Source: an uncultured Eubacterium sp.
Lineage (GTDB): Bacteria; Bacillota; Clostridia; Lachnospirales; Lachnospiraceae
Reading direction: 5' to 3'
Length of the DNA: 8,814 nucleotides
Assembly (NCBI GenBank): GCA_910579145.1
Contig: CAJTTQ010000095.1
Coordinates: 1 to 8,814, forward strand
A program made the translations under genes and the position numbers. How positions within the stretch are numbered: the stretch's first letter is position 1; the number at the start of each line of letters is the position of its first letter. The notes under the pieces were generated by a model that did no database searches, had not been told where the DNA came from, and saw only the letters and a program-made list of their open reading frames with translations. Below, piece after piece: positions 1-6,047 of this stretch.

Positions 1-1167
1 CAAAAGTGAATTCATCCCCTCTCTCTTTATGCGCTTTTTAAAGATCAAGACAAACACGCCAAAACAAACGACACCTGCCGCCGCGTACAAAACAGCCGCC
101 ACGGCCGGAATATACGCGTGCATGCGCCAAAAACCATCGAAGTTATTCGGCATCAAATAAGCGCTGCACGAAAGGACCCAGCCTGCGGCCCATAAACGGA
201 ATTGGATGACGCCATACCGTTTAGTCAGCACTCCCATATCAAAACCGATATATGTAAAATAGGCCAGTTCTCTTTTGCTCCTATCAAGCAGATAGCGGTA
301 CCAAAACAGTATAAACAAGACGGCGAGCACCCAAAACACGACGATCACACTGATCGGGAAATACCCCACGACATTGTGAAACCCGCCATACGATTTTAAA
401 ATATCCGCCACTGACACGATTCTGTCCGAGGCAGCCTTCCCGATCTGCAGGTTCTGCCATTCCTCCTCGGATGCACGGAAAAATACGCCAGCCGCTCCGT
501 CGTAACAATTCTCATCCGCCCACTCTTTCCCCGGATGTACGAGGCAGAAATTAGGCTTATTCCCCCATATCGTAGTAGCTCCGCTGCTAGAGCTCCATAT
601 ATCCTCCGCCCCAACAGCCGCATATTTACCGGTTCCCGACACCGCCCGGAAAAATACAGACTCCTGATCCAGCACGCCTACCACGGTAAACGCTGTTTTC
701 TCTACCACGCGCCCCGCGGATACGGAATAGTTATCATAGCAGTCAATCTCCACCTTACTGCCAACCGGGTATTTTTTCGCCAATCCGCGGGAAACTATGA
801 CTTCATTTACGTCACGTTCTGAGAAACCATCTCCCTCAATAAGCGGATAATCAAATTTCTGCCAGGCCTCATTTGAATACTGAAACACATCAAATAAATA
901 TAACGTCCGGATCTGCCGCATGGGCAGCGTTTCGAGATTTTCCTCGATATAGGCCTGTACAGCATCGGTCTCCGACTGTGCCTCATAGCTCCTGTAATAA
1001 TACCAGTCCTCCTCCATACGCATCAGAGGATCCCACTGCAGCTGACTGGCCTCCTTACAAAAAAACTGGTACTGTGTGAACATACCGACGATTCCCAGAA
1101 CGAGTACAAGCGTCCCAGTAAACAATTTACTTTTCCTAAAAAAGCACTTCCTCAAATCTCCCCACAT
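1..1167 (-). CDS. FtsX/MacB-type ABC transporter permease, 3' end cut by window edge
   Basis: The frame stays open from the ATG at 1167 to the window edge (389 codons, no stop), so the C-terminus is missing. The layout is that of an FtsX-like permease. A short basic N-terminus is followed by a first membrane helix (about residues 15-33) and a large extracellular domain (about 35-265). That domain carries the MacB core-domain signature, with EVIVSRGLAKKYPVGSKV at about 122-139 and FTVVGVL at about 160-166. A second helix (about 269-290) leads to a cytoplasmic loop with KRELAYFTYIGFD (298-310), the usual coupling-loop pattern, then helices at about 322-340 and 352-376. The chain ends in a basic tail, so few residues are probably missing. 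The start at 1167 is chosen because GGGGAG lies 10 bases upstream; an in-frame ATG at 1200 has no ribosome binding site and abuts the -10 box. The ATPase partner is not in the window and the substrate is unknown. Confidence 0.85.
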   Translation of the reverse strand, partial: MWGDLRKCFFRKSKLFTGTLVLVLGIVGMFTQYQFFCKEASQLQWDPLMRMEEDWYYYRSYEAQSETDAVQAYIEENLETLPMRQIRTLYLFDVFQYSNEAWQKFDYPLIEGDGFSERDVNEVIVSRGLAKKYPVGSKVEIDCYDNYSVSAGRVVEKTAFTVVGVLDQESVFFRAVSGTGKYAAVGAEDIWSSSSGATTIWGNKPNFCLVHPGKEWADENCYDGAAGVFFRASEEEWQNLQIGKAASDRIVSVADILKSYGGFHNVVGYFPISVIVVFWVLAVLFILFWYRYLLDRSKRELAYFTYIGFDMGVLTKRYGVIQFRLWAAGWVLSCSAYLMPNNFDGFWRMHAYIPAVAAVLYAAAGVVCFGVFVLIFKKRIKREGMNSLL

Positions 1168-1201
1168 ATGTATTTCGCTCCCCTTTTGTGTATATACCAT
1201 C

Positions 1202-1230
1202 ATTCTATCATCAAAAGTTCGTCTTTTCAA
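1202..1230 (-). promoter_or_regulatory. Predicted sigma-A promoter for the ABC permease
   Basis: On the minus strand TTGAAA (1225-1230) and TAGAAT (1202-1207) are separated by 17 bases, each matching the consensus at five of six positions. The expected transcript start is near 1195, about 28 bases before the permease ATG. It lies downstream of the terminator that closes the spoVA unit, so the permease is an independent transcription unit. A 5+5 base inverted repeat (AAAAG, 5-base gap, CTTTT; 1213-1227) sits in the spacer and could be a repressor site, but it is short. Confidence 0.7.
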
Positions 1231-1253
1231 TATATTTCAGGTCAGGTCCCGCC

Positions 1254-1296
1254 AAAACAAAATACCGGCACAGCCAAAACTCTGCCGTGCCGGTAT
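1254..1296 (-). terminator. Intrinsic terminator closing spoVAD-spoVAE
   Basis: The minus strand carries a perfect 10-base-pair stem (ATACCGGCAC at 1287-1296 with GTGCCGGTAT at 1262-1271), extended by about three further inner pairs. The T-rich tract TTTGTTTT (1254-1261) follows. It begins about 28 bases after the spoVAE stop and lies upstream of the permease promoter. Confidence 0.9.
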
Positions 1297-1324
1297 CTGA
1301 TCCTGAATTCGAGCATAACACTTC

Positions 1325-1678
1325 TCATGACATCTTCGGCTTGAATACGAGCGCCGCCAGGAAACTGATGATCAAAGCCCCTGATATCCCGACGGCGGCC
1401 TGCTCCAGACCACCGTAAAAAATACCGATGAATCCCTGGCTGTCCACTGCCTCTTTTACTCCCTTAAACAGCAGATGCCCAAAACCAATGAGGGGCACAG
1501 TCGCCCCCGCTTTCGCCCACTCGGCAAACGGCTCGTATAAACGCACAGCGCTCAGTACGGCGCCCGTACAAACAAGCATTACCATGATGCGTCCCGGCAG
1601 CAGCTTCGTATTATCCATAATGAGCTGCACGATGGCGCAGATCGCGCCGCCGATCAGAAATGTGATCAGATAATCCAT
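1325..1678 (-). CDS. spoVAE: Stage V sporulation protein AE (SpoVAEB type)
   Basis: This 117-residue, strongly hydrophobic protein matches the SpoVAE(B) family in length and sequence pattern. The N-terminus reads MDYLITFLIGGAICAIVQL, followed by NTKLLPGRIMV (24-34), a glycine-rich centre with PLIGFGHLLFKGVKEA (42-nd residue onward), and a final helix ending in a short basic tail. About three to four membrane segments can be drawn. The family forms, with SpoVAC and SpoVAD, the inner-membrane route that moves calcium dipicolinate into the forespore and out during germination. It follows spoVAD with a 19-base gap containing GGAGGG and AAGGAG, so the two are co-transcribed and probably translationally linked. 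A strong terminator follows. Confidence 0.93.
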   Translation of the reverse strand: MDYLITFLIGGAICAIVQLIMDNTKLLPGRIMVMLVCTGAVLSAVRLYEPFAEWAKAGATVPLIGFGHLLFKGVKEAVDSQGFIGIFYGGLEQAAVGISGALIISFLAALVFKPKMS

Positions 1679-1697
1679 CTCCTTTGTTCCCTCCTCT

Positions 1698-2738
1698 CTA
1701 GTCCTTTTTTATTTCTAACATAATGCCGTGCGCAATACCCGGCACAGAATTTCCTTCATTAAAACTGACTGTGGAGAGAAGCGCGCCCGTCGGTACAAAC
1801 AGCACCCTCCTCCAGTCTCGCTTCCTCATCTTGTGCAGGATATATCCGGTCAGCGTGATCGCGCTGCACCCGCAGCCGCTCCCACCGGCATTTGTATCCT
1901 GTTCCTCGTTAAAATAAATTTCGGTTCCACAATCCATATGCTGTTTGTCAATGTCATACCCATATCCCAATAACATATCCTTCAAAATCCGCTGCCCGAT
2001 CGTGCCCAGGTCACCGGTAATGATCTTATCGTAGTAATCCGGCTGTATGCCGAAATCCTTGAAATTATTGAGAATGCAGTCACAGGCCGCCGGAGCCATG
2101 CACGCCCCCATATTCATACTGTCCTTAATGCCATAATCCGTTATGATTCCGGTTGTGATCCCCTTGATCTCCACATAACTCGTCTCTTTCCGTTTCCAGT
2201 TCCCATTCCCTCTGCCCAGAACGACAGCTCCGCTGCCTGTCACTGTCCATGTAGAAGAATACGGCCTCTGGTTGCCATACGCCAGCGGAAACCGGAACTG
2301 TTTTTCCGCGCTCGCAAAGTGGCTGGAAGTCAGCGCCACGACATATTCCGCGAAACCGCCCTCTACGAGCATGGATCCGATACCCATGGATTCGCCCATC
2401 GTCGAACAGGCGCCATACACGCCGAACATAGGAATATTAAAATTCATAATGCCAAATGAGGTTGCGATCAACTGGCCAAGCAGGTCTCCCGCGATGATAT
2501 AACGGATATCCTCCGGTTCAAGTCCCGCGTTCCGAATCGCGATATCCGCCGCGATGTGCTGCATCTTACTCTCCGCCTCTTCCCATGTATTTCCGCCAAA
2601 AAGAGGATCCGTCTCCACGATATCAAAATATTTGCCAAACGCGCCGTTCCCCTCCTTTTCACCTGCCACGGACGCAGCGCCGACGATACAGGGCGGGATT
2701 TCAAACTGGACGCTCCTTCTTCCAACTGTTTTATCCAT
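1698..2738 (-). CDS. spoVAD: Stage V sporulation protein AD (dipicolinate-binding, thiolase fold)
   Basis: This 346-residue protein is close to the usual family length of about 340 and is recognisable throughout. It has a GACSTMGE segment with Cys111 in the position of a thiolase nucleophile, FRFPLAYGNQRP at 148-159, TGDLGTIG at 241-248, AGGSGCGCSA at 284-293, PTGALLS at 316-322 and VPGIAHGI at 332-339. SpoVAD is the soluble subunit of the SpoVA complex on the outer face of the spore inner membrane. It has a thiolase-like fold and binds dipicolinic acid. The ATG at 2738 has GAGGG five bases upstream. Expression is probably late forespore-specific, from the sigma-G-type promoter at 2811-2840. 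Unusually, spoVAD is the first gene of its unit: spoVAC, normally just upstream, is replaced by secDF. Confidence 0.96.
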   Translation of the reverse strand: MDKTVGRRSVQFEIPPCIVGAASVAGEKEGNGAFGKYFDIVETDPLFGGNTWEEAESKMQHIAADIAIRNAGLEPEDIRYIIAGDLLGQLIATSFGIMNFNIPMFGVYGACSTMGESMGIGSMLVEGGFAEYVVALTSSHFASAEKQFRFPLAYGNQRPYSSTWTVTGSGAVVLGRGNGNWKRKETSYVEIKGITTGIITDYGIKDSMNMGACMAPAACDCILNNFKDFGIQPDYYDKIITGDLGTIGQRILKDMLLGYGYDIDKQHMDCGTEIYFNEEQDTNAGGSGCGCSAITLTGYILHKMRKRDWRRVLFVPTGALLSTVSFNEGNSVPGIAHGIMLEIKKD

Positions 2739-2779
2739 AACTTCCCTCTTTTCCTACCTTTCCTTTGCGGCACCTGCAC

Positions 2780-2825
2780 AAAAAAATAAGGTGCCCATAC
2801 CATTTTGACTTAGTATGCGCACCTT
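2780..2825 (-). terminator. Intrinsic terminator of secDF
   Basis: The minus strand has 13-base arms (2813-2825 and 2788-2800) that pair as AAGGTGC/GCACCTT and CATAC/GTATG, with a single G-G mismatch between the two blocks. The loop is 12 bases (2801-2812). After one A comes a run of seven T (2780-2786). It lies about 30 bases after the secDF stop and is strong enough to separate secDF from spoVAD. Confidence 0.88.
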
Positions 2826-2840
2826 ACTGAAATTATATAC
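2811..2840 (-). promoter_or_regulatory. Predicted sigma-G (forespore) promoter for spoVAD-spoVAE
   Basis: On the minus strand GTATA (2836-2840) and CATACTA (2811-2817) are separated by exactly 18 bases. Both match the Bacillus subtilis sigma-G consensus (GHATR and CATNHTA) at every position, as expected for a spoVA unit. The predicted start falls near 2804, about 65 bases before the spoVAD ATG. The -10 element overlaps the 5' arm of the secDF terminator, and the start falls in the hairpin loop, so the spore transcript would lack the complete stem. Confidence 0.78.
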
Positions 2841-2854
2841 GATGGATCAACATT

Positions 2855-5080
2855 CTATTTCTTTGATTTTTTACTCATTTTGTTCAGGAAGAACCAAATC
2901 GTTCCCGCCAGACATATGGAAGAATAACAACCGGAAACAATACCGGCAATGAGCGGTATCGCGAACTGGCGAACCGAATCCACTCCGAGCACCGCAAGTA
3001 CAACGACCATGATCAGCGTCGTAATGGACGTATTGATACTTCTGCTCAACGTCTGCGTAATACTTTCATTTACGACATTCGCAACCTCCGCGCGGCTTCC
3101 TGCCGTCTTCCGGTTTTCACGCACACGGTCAAATACGACGATCGTTGCGTTGATCGAATAGCCGACGATCGTAAGCATACAGGCGATAAACGTACTTCCG
3201 ACTGAAATAAACGCACTTCCGACCGCATAAACCATCAATACCACGATGACATCATGGATCAGGGCAATAACAGAACTTGCACCAAACGCAAGGTTCTTAA
3301 ACCGGATCCAAATATAGATCAGCATACAGATCGCCGCGATCACAACGGCGATGACCGCATCTGTCTTCATCTCATTACTTACGGATGCCGAAATCGTCTC
3401 GATCTCAATATTTTCCTTCGCCACATTGTACTTCGTACCGAGATCAGCCACAACCTGCTTTTGCTGGTCTTCCGTCAGGTCAGTCGTGCGGACAATCAGT
3501 GTCCTCTCACCAGCGACGTCTGAAATCTCTGCGTCCGATAATCCTGCGGACTGCTTGACTGCCTCCGTCACTTCATTTTTAAATTCATCGCTCGCATTTC
3601 CGCTGCCGTCAAATCCTTCGGCCCCTTCATCAAATGTGATCGATGTGGACGAACCGCCCATAAAGTCAAGGCTGTAATTCAATATCTGACCGCTCTGTAC
3701 TTTATTAAAGATCAGGCCGCCGATGCAGAGCGCGAACAGGATGCCCGAAATCACAACGTACTTTTTGAAATTGCCGACAAAATTGATCGATTTTCTCTCC
3801 TTCTGCGTACCGAACCATTTGGCGTCGTCCAGTCCTAACGCAACAAATCCGTACAACAGCCATCTCGTAATAAAGATTGCCGTAAACATCGAAAGGATAA
3901 TACCGATCGCCAGCGTCTGGGCAAATCCCATCACCGTACCGGAACCTTTTATATAAAGCACAACAGCCGCGATCAACGTCGTCACATTACCATCGATGAT
4001 CGCCGACAACGCCTTCTCAAAACCAATCTTGATCGAAGACCGCACGGTCTTTCCTGTCGCGATTTCTTCCCGTATCCTCGTAAAGATGATACAGTTCGCG
4101 TCCACCGCCATACCGATCGCCAGGATAACACCAGCAATGCCCGGCAGCGTAAGCGTCACATTCAGTCCGTTCAGCGCAAGCAGTGTTGCCGCCACGTAGA
4201 GCGCCAGTGCCAAAGACGCCGCCACACCCGGAATGCGGTACATCACAATCATAAACAGGATGACGAGAATCAGACCGATCACACCTGCGATCAAACTCGT
4301 CTCTAATGAAGTAATACCAAGCTTCGCTCCGACGATGTTAGAACGGATATTTTTCAATTCCAGCGGAAGCGCGCCGATACGAAGCGTCGCTGCCATATCC
4401 TCTGCATCCGAGAATTTCTCAAAACTACCGGAAACGATGGCGACACCGTCTGTGATCGCCGTCTGGATCTGCGGAGAAGAAACTTCTTTTCCATCATAAA
4501 TGATGGACAACGGCGCACCAACATTTTCCGATGTCACTTCTCCAAACTTCTTCGCGCCTTTACCGGTAAAGGTAATCTTGACCACGTTTTCGTTCGCTCC
4601 TGAACTCTGCTGCTGCGTCGTCGCCTCAGCATCCGAGATCATGGAACCGTCCAAAAGAACCTTTTCCTTATCATAAGTAGCTTCTTTTGTCGTTTCGTCA
4701 ATCGTACAGTCACTTAACATGACAAATTCCAAAGACCCGGCTTTTCCGAGCTTGTCCAGCACCGCCTGCGGATCATCCACATCTGGAACGTCTACCGTCA
4801 CGCGGTTACTTCCCTCCTGATATACCGATGCTTCTGTACTTTCATTTTCCACACGTTTCTGCATCTTATAAACAGTATCATTCATTTCCCGTGCCGTTGG
4901 ATTTTCCTTCGTCGCTTCATACGTAACGCTGACACCACCGGCAAGATCCAAACCAAGGCGGATGTTTTTCGCGCTCAACGCATGGCCCTGACCGATACCA
5001 ACATACGCAACCACTCCCATGGCGGCGGTCACAAGAAGTATGAGTAATATCTGAAGAAAGCCTTTTACCTTACTATTCAT
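2855..5080 (-). CDS. secDF: Fused protein translocase subunit SecDF
   Basis: SecD and SecF are fused in one 741-residue protein, as in many Firmicutes. SecDF is an RND-superfamily membrane protein that uses the proton-motive force to pull preproteins out of the SecYEG channel. The SecD half has a first helix at about 8-28, the LGLDLAGG motif (42-49), an extracellular P1 domain to about 255, helices 2-6 (about 261-410) and the helix-4 motif VDANCIIFTRIREE (326-339, Asp327). The SecF half has a helix at about 441-458, LDFMGG (471-476), a P4 domain to about 568 and helices at about 573-732. It includes HD at 609-610, INATIVVFDRVREN (643-656) and LSRSINTSITTLI (678-690). The usual SecF sequence is INDT, so Ala645 replaces a normally acidic residue. 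The ATG at 5080 has AAAGGAG eight bases upstream. It has its own promoter and terminator. Confidence 0.97.
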   Translation of the reverse strand: MNSKVKGFLQILLILLVTAAMGVVAYVGIGQGHALSAKNIRLGLDLAGGVSVTYEATKENPTAREMNDTVYKMQKRVENESTEASVYQEGSNRVTVDVPDVDDPQAVLDKLGKAGSLEFVMLSDCTIDETTKEATYDKEKVLLDGSMISDAEATTQQQSSGANENVVKITFTGKGAKKFGEVTSENVGAPLSIIYDGKEVSSPQIQTAITDGVAIVSGSFEKFSDAEDMAATLRIGALPLELKNIRSNIVGAKLGITSLETSLIAGVIGLILVILFMIVMYRIPGVAASLALALYVAATLLALNGLNVTLTLPGIAGVILAIGMAVDANCIIFTRIREEIATGKTVRSSIKIGFEKALSAIIDGNVTTLIAAVVLYIKGSGTVMGFAQTLAIGIILSMFTAIFITRWLLYGFVALGLDDAKWFGTQKERKSINFVGNFKKYVVISGILFALCIGGLIFNKVQSGQILNYSLDFMGGSSTSITFDEGAEGFDGSGNASDEFKNEVTEAVKQSAGLSDAEISDVAGERTLIVRTTDLTEDQQKQVVADLGTKYNVAKENIEIETISASVSNEMKTDAVIAVVIAAICMLIYIWIRFKNLAFGASSVIALIHDVIVVLMVYAVGSAFISVGSTFIACMLTIVGYSINATIVVFDRVRENRKTAGSRAEVANVVNESITQTLSRSINTSITTLIMVVVLAVLGVDSVRQFAIPLIAGIVSGCYSSICLAGTIWFFLNKMSKKSKK

Positions 5081-5115
5081 TACGAAAATCTCCTTTTCTA
5101 AAAATGTACCTAAAA

Positions 5116-5144
5116 ATTATAGCACAAACAGGCGCTTACATCAA
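5116..5144 (-). promoter_or_regulatory. Predicted sigma-A promoter of secDF
   Basis: On the minus strand TTGATG (5139-5144) is followed after 17 bases by a perfect TATAAT (5116-5121), and TGC directly before the -10 makes it an extended -10. The expected start is near 5109, giving a leader of about 29 bases that contains AAAGGAG. The quality of the match suits a constitutively expressed export gene. Confidence 0.83.
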
Positions 5145-5146
5145 GC

Positions 5147-5162
5147 AGAAAATAAATTTTCT
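5147..5162. repeat. AT-rich inverted repeat next to the secDF -35 box
   Basis: AGAAAAT and ATTTTCT form a 7+7 base inverted repeat around two central bases, immediately upstream of the secDF -35 element and about 30 bases after the LytTR gene stop. It has no following T run, so it is at best a weak terminator. It could be an AT-rich upstream promoter element or an operator. Confidence 0.4.
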
Positions 5163-5193
5163 AGCGGTGATTGCTTCTTCTCTATTCATTTCC

Positions 5194-5898
5194 CTATCCA
5201 TTTGCATTTTCAAATTTCCATTGAAAATATGCCTCTTGGAACTCTTTGTATCGTTTTCTGCTGACGGGAATCGTTTTCCCGTCACTCATGTGGATATCCC
5301 TTGTGCTAAAGTCTATGACATGGTCCATATTTACCAAAAAGGAGCGGTGGGTCTGGAAAAATCCCAATCCTTCTAATTTTGAAGCAAATACTTCCAGCTT
5401 ATCCCGGAGCACAAACAGATCGGTTACGGTTTGGATCTTCAGGTTATGATCAACTGACTCAAAATACAAAATGTCCCGGCACCTCACTTTAACCTCACCA
5501 TGTCTGGGAACGGGAAGCGATAGCAGCTTCCATTGTCTCTGTTTCTTCTCTGCACTTCGAAGCGCCTCTTCCATTTCTTCGGGATGGAATTTATCCACGT
5601 AGCGGAACGCATTGACCAGATACCCCTTCCTGCTCATTTCCGTGTGGGTTGTCATGATAATCAGGATCACATCACCGTGACGCCCAGTATACTTTTCTGA
5701 AATGGCAAAGCCATCCTCCCCTGGCAGCTCAATATCCATGAACAATATGTCATATTTGCGGTCTGCCTGCAGGAATGCTTCTCCGGTTTGGAAACAGTCG
5801 ATTTCAGGTCGTTCTTTTTCTCTGTAGTATGTTTGTATTTCACGAATCGCAAACTGCTGCCATGTTTCTTCATCTTCTATTATTGCTATGCGTAACAT
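5194..5898 (-). CDS. LytTR-family response regulator (AgrA/LytR type)
   Basis: Read from the ATG at 5898 this is a 234-residue two-domain regulator. The receiver domain (1-121) has the acidic pocket E8/D9, phosphoacceptor Asp55 in LFMDIELPGEDG, Thr83 in IMTTHTE and Lys103 in FRYVDKFHPEE. The LytTR DNA-binding domain (about 134-228) has VRCRDILYFESVDHN, FFQTHRSFLVNM and TIPVSRKRYKEF, all typical of the family. Such proteins normally bind paired 9-base direct repeats and control surface, peptide or bacteriocin genes. I prefer 5898 because MLRIAIIEDEE is a canonical receiver start and GGGAG lies six bases upstream. An in-frame GTG at 5931 would add 11 polar residues and would overlap the stop of the 19-residue ORF. 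The gene sits last in a likely operon with two secreted LRR proteins. No cognate kinase is in the window. Confidence 0.95.
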   Translation of the reverse strand: MLRIAIIEDEETWQQFAIREIQTYYREKERPEIDCFQTGEAFLQADRKYDILFMDIELPGEDGFAISEKYTGRHGDVILIIMTTHTEMSRKGYLVNAFRYVDKFHPEEMEEALRSAEKKQRQWKLLSLPVPRHGEVKVRCRDILYFESVDHNLKIQTVTDLFVLRDKLEVFASKLEGLGFFQTHRSFLVNMDHVIDFSTRDIHMSDGKTIPVSRKRYKEFQEAYFQWKFENANG

Positions 5899-5904
5899 AT
5901 GTTT

Positions 5905-5940
5905 CTCCCTATCACTTCGAACTCGGATCACTTTCCTCCT
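5905..5940 (-). promoter_or_regulatory. Two ribosome binding sites for alternative LytTR starts
   Basis: AGGAGG (5935-5940) lies only three bases before the GTG at 5929-5931, which is short for efficient initiation. GGGAG (5905-5909) lies six bases before the ATG at 5896-5898. The first site is inside the last codons of the 19-residue ORF, and its stop TGA overlaps the GTG as GTGA, an arrangement typical of translational coupling. The second site supports the canonical receiver start. Confidence 0.6.
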
Positions 5941-5987
5941 ATCATGCGCTTGATCCAGTCAAACCAGTTTGGAATAAATAAAACCAT
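5928..5987 (-). CDS. 19-residue Trp-rich amphipathic peptide ORF upstream of the LytTR regulator
   Basis: A short ORF encodes MVLFIPNWFDWIKRMIGGK. It has one of the best ribosome binding sites in the window: AGGAGG at 5995-6000, seven bases before the ATG. The peptide is strongly hydrophobic at its start, has two Trp and two Phe, and on a helical wheel from about residue 7 puts Asn7, Asp10 and Arg14 on one face with the aromatic and aliphatic residues on the other. There is no signal peptide or Cys. Its stop codon overlaps a possible GTG start of the LytTR gene. Possible roles are a leader peptide controlling regulator translation, a membrane-active or signalling peptide in the phenol-soluble-modulin size class, or a non-functional ORF. 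I do not recognise a family. Translation is likely; function is unknown. Confidence 0.55.
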   Translation of the reverse strand: MVLFIPNWFDWIKRMIGGK

Positions 5988-6047
5988 CTTTCTTCCTCCT
6001 TTCGAATTTCGTATTTTGTTTGTTTCTCAGCATTACGGACTCAGAAC

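Noticed and set aside
202..1418. Several plus-strand ORFs of 65-95 codons over the left part of the window
   Set aside because: They are antisense to the open permease frame or run across its promoter and the spoVAE gene, lack family-like sequence, and the minus-strand proteins explain the region.
2468..2803. A 111-codon minus-strand ORF overlapping the start of spoVAD in another frame
   Set aside because: It starts inside the terminator region, runs into spoVAD out of frame, and its product has no recognisable features. SpoVAD is unambiguous.
2949..4499. Plus-strand ORFs of up to 108 codons within secDF
   Set aside because: They are shadows of the secDF reading frame, with no ribosome binding sites or protein-like composition.
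5143..5189. A 17-codon ORF (MNREEAITARKFIFCLM) after the LytTR gene, considered as a cyclic autoinducer precursor
   Set aside because: It is far shorter than AgrD precursors, lacks the acidic tail after the Cys, has a poorly spaced ribosome binding site and overlaps the secDF promoter.
6013..6036. CTGAG repeated with nine bases between copies after the second LRR gene, considered as a LytTR direct-repeat site
   Set aside because: The repeat is only five bases, does not match the LytTR half-site pattern, and no promoter lies beside it.
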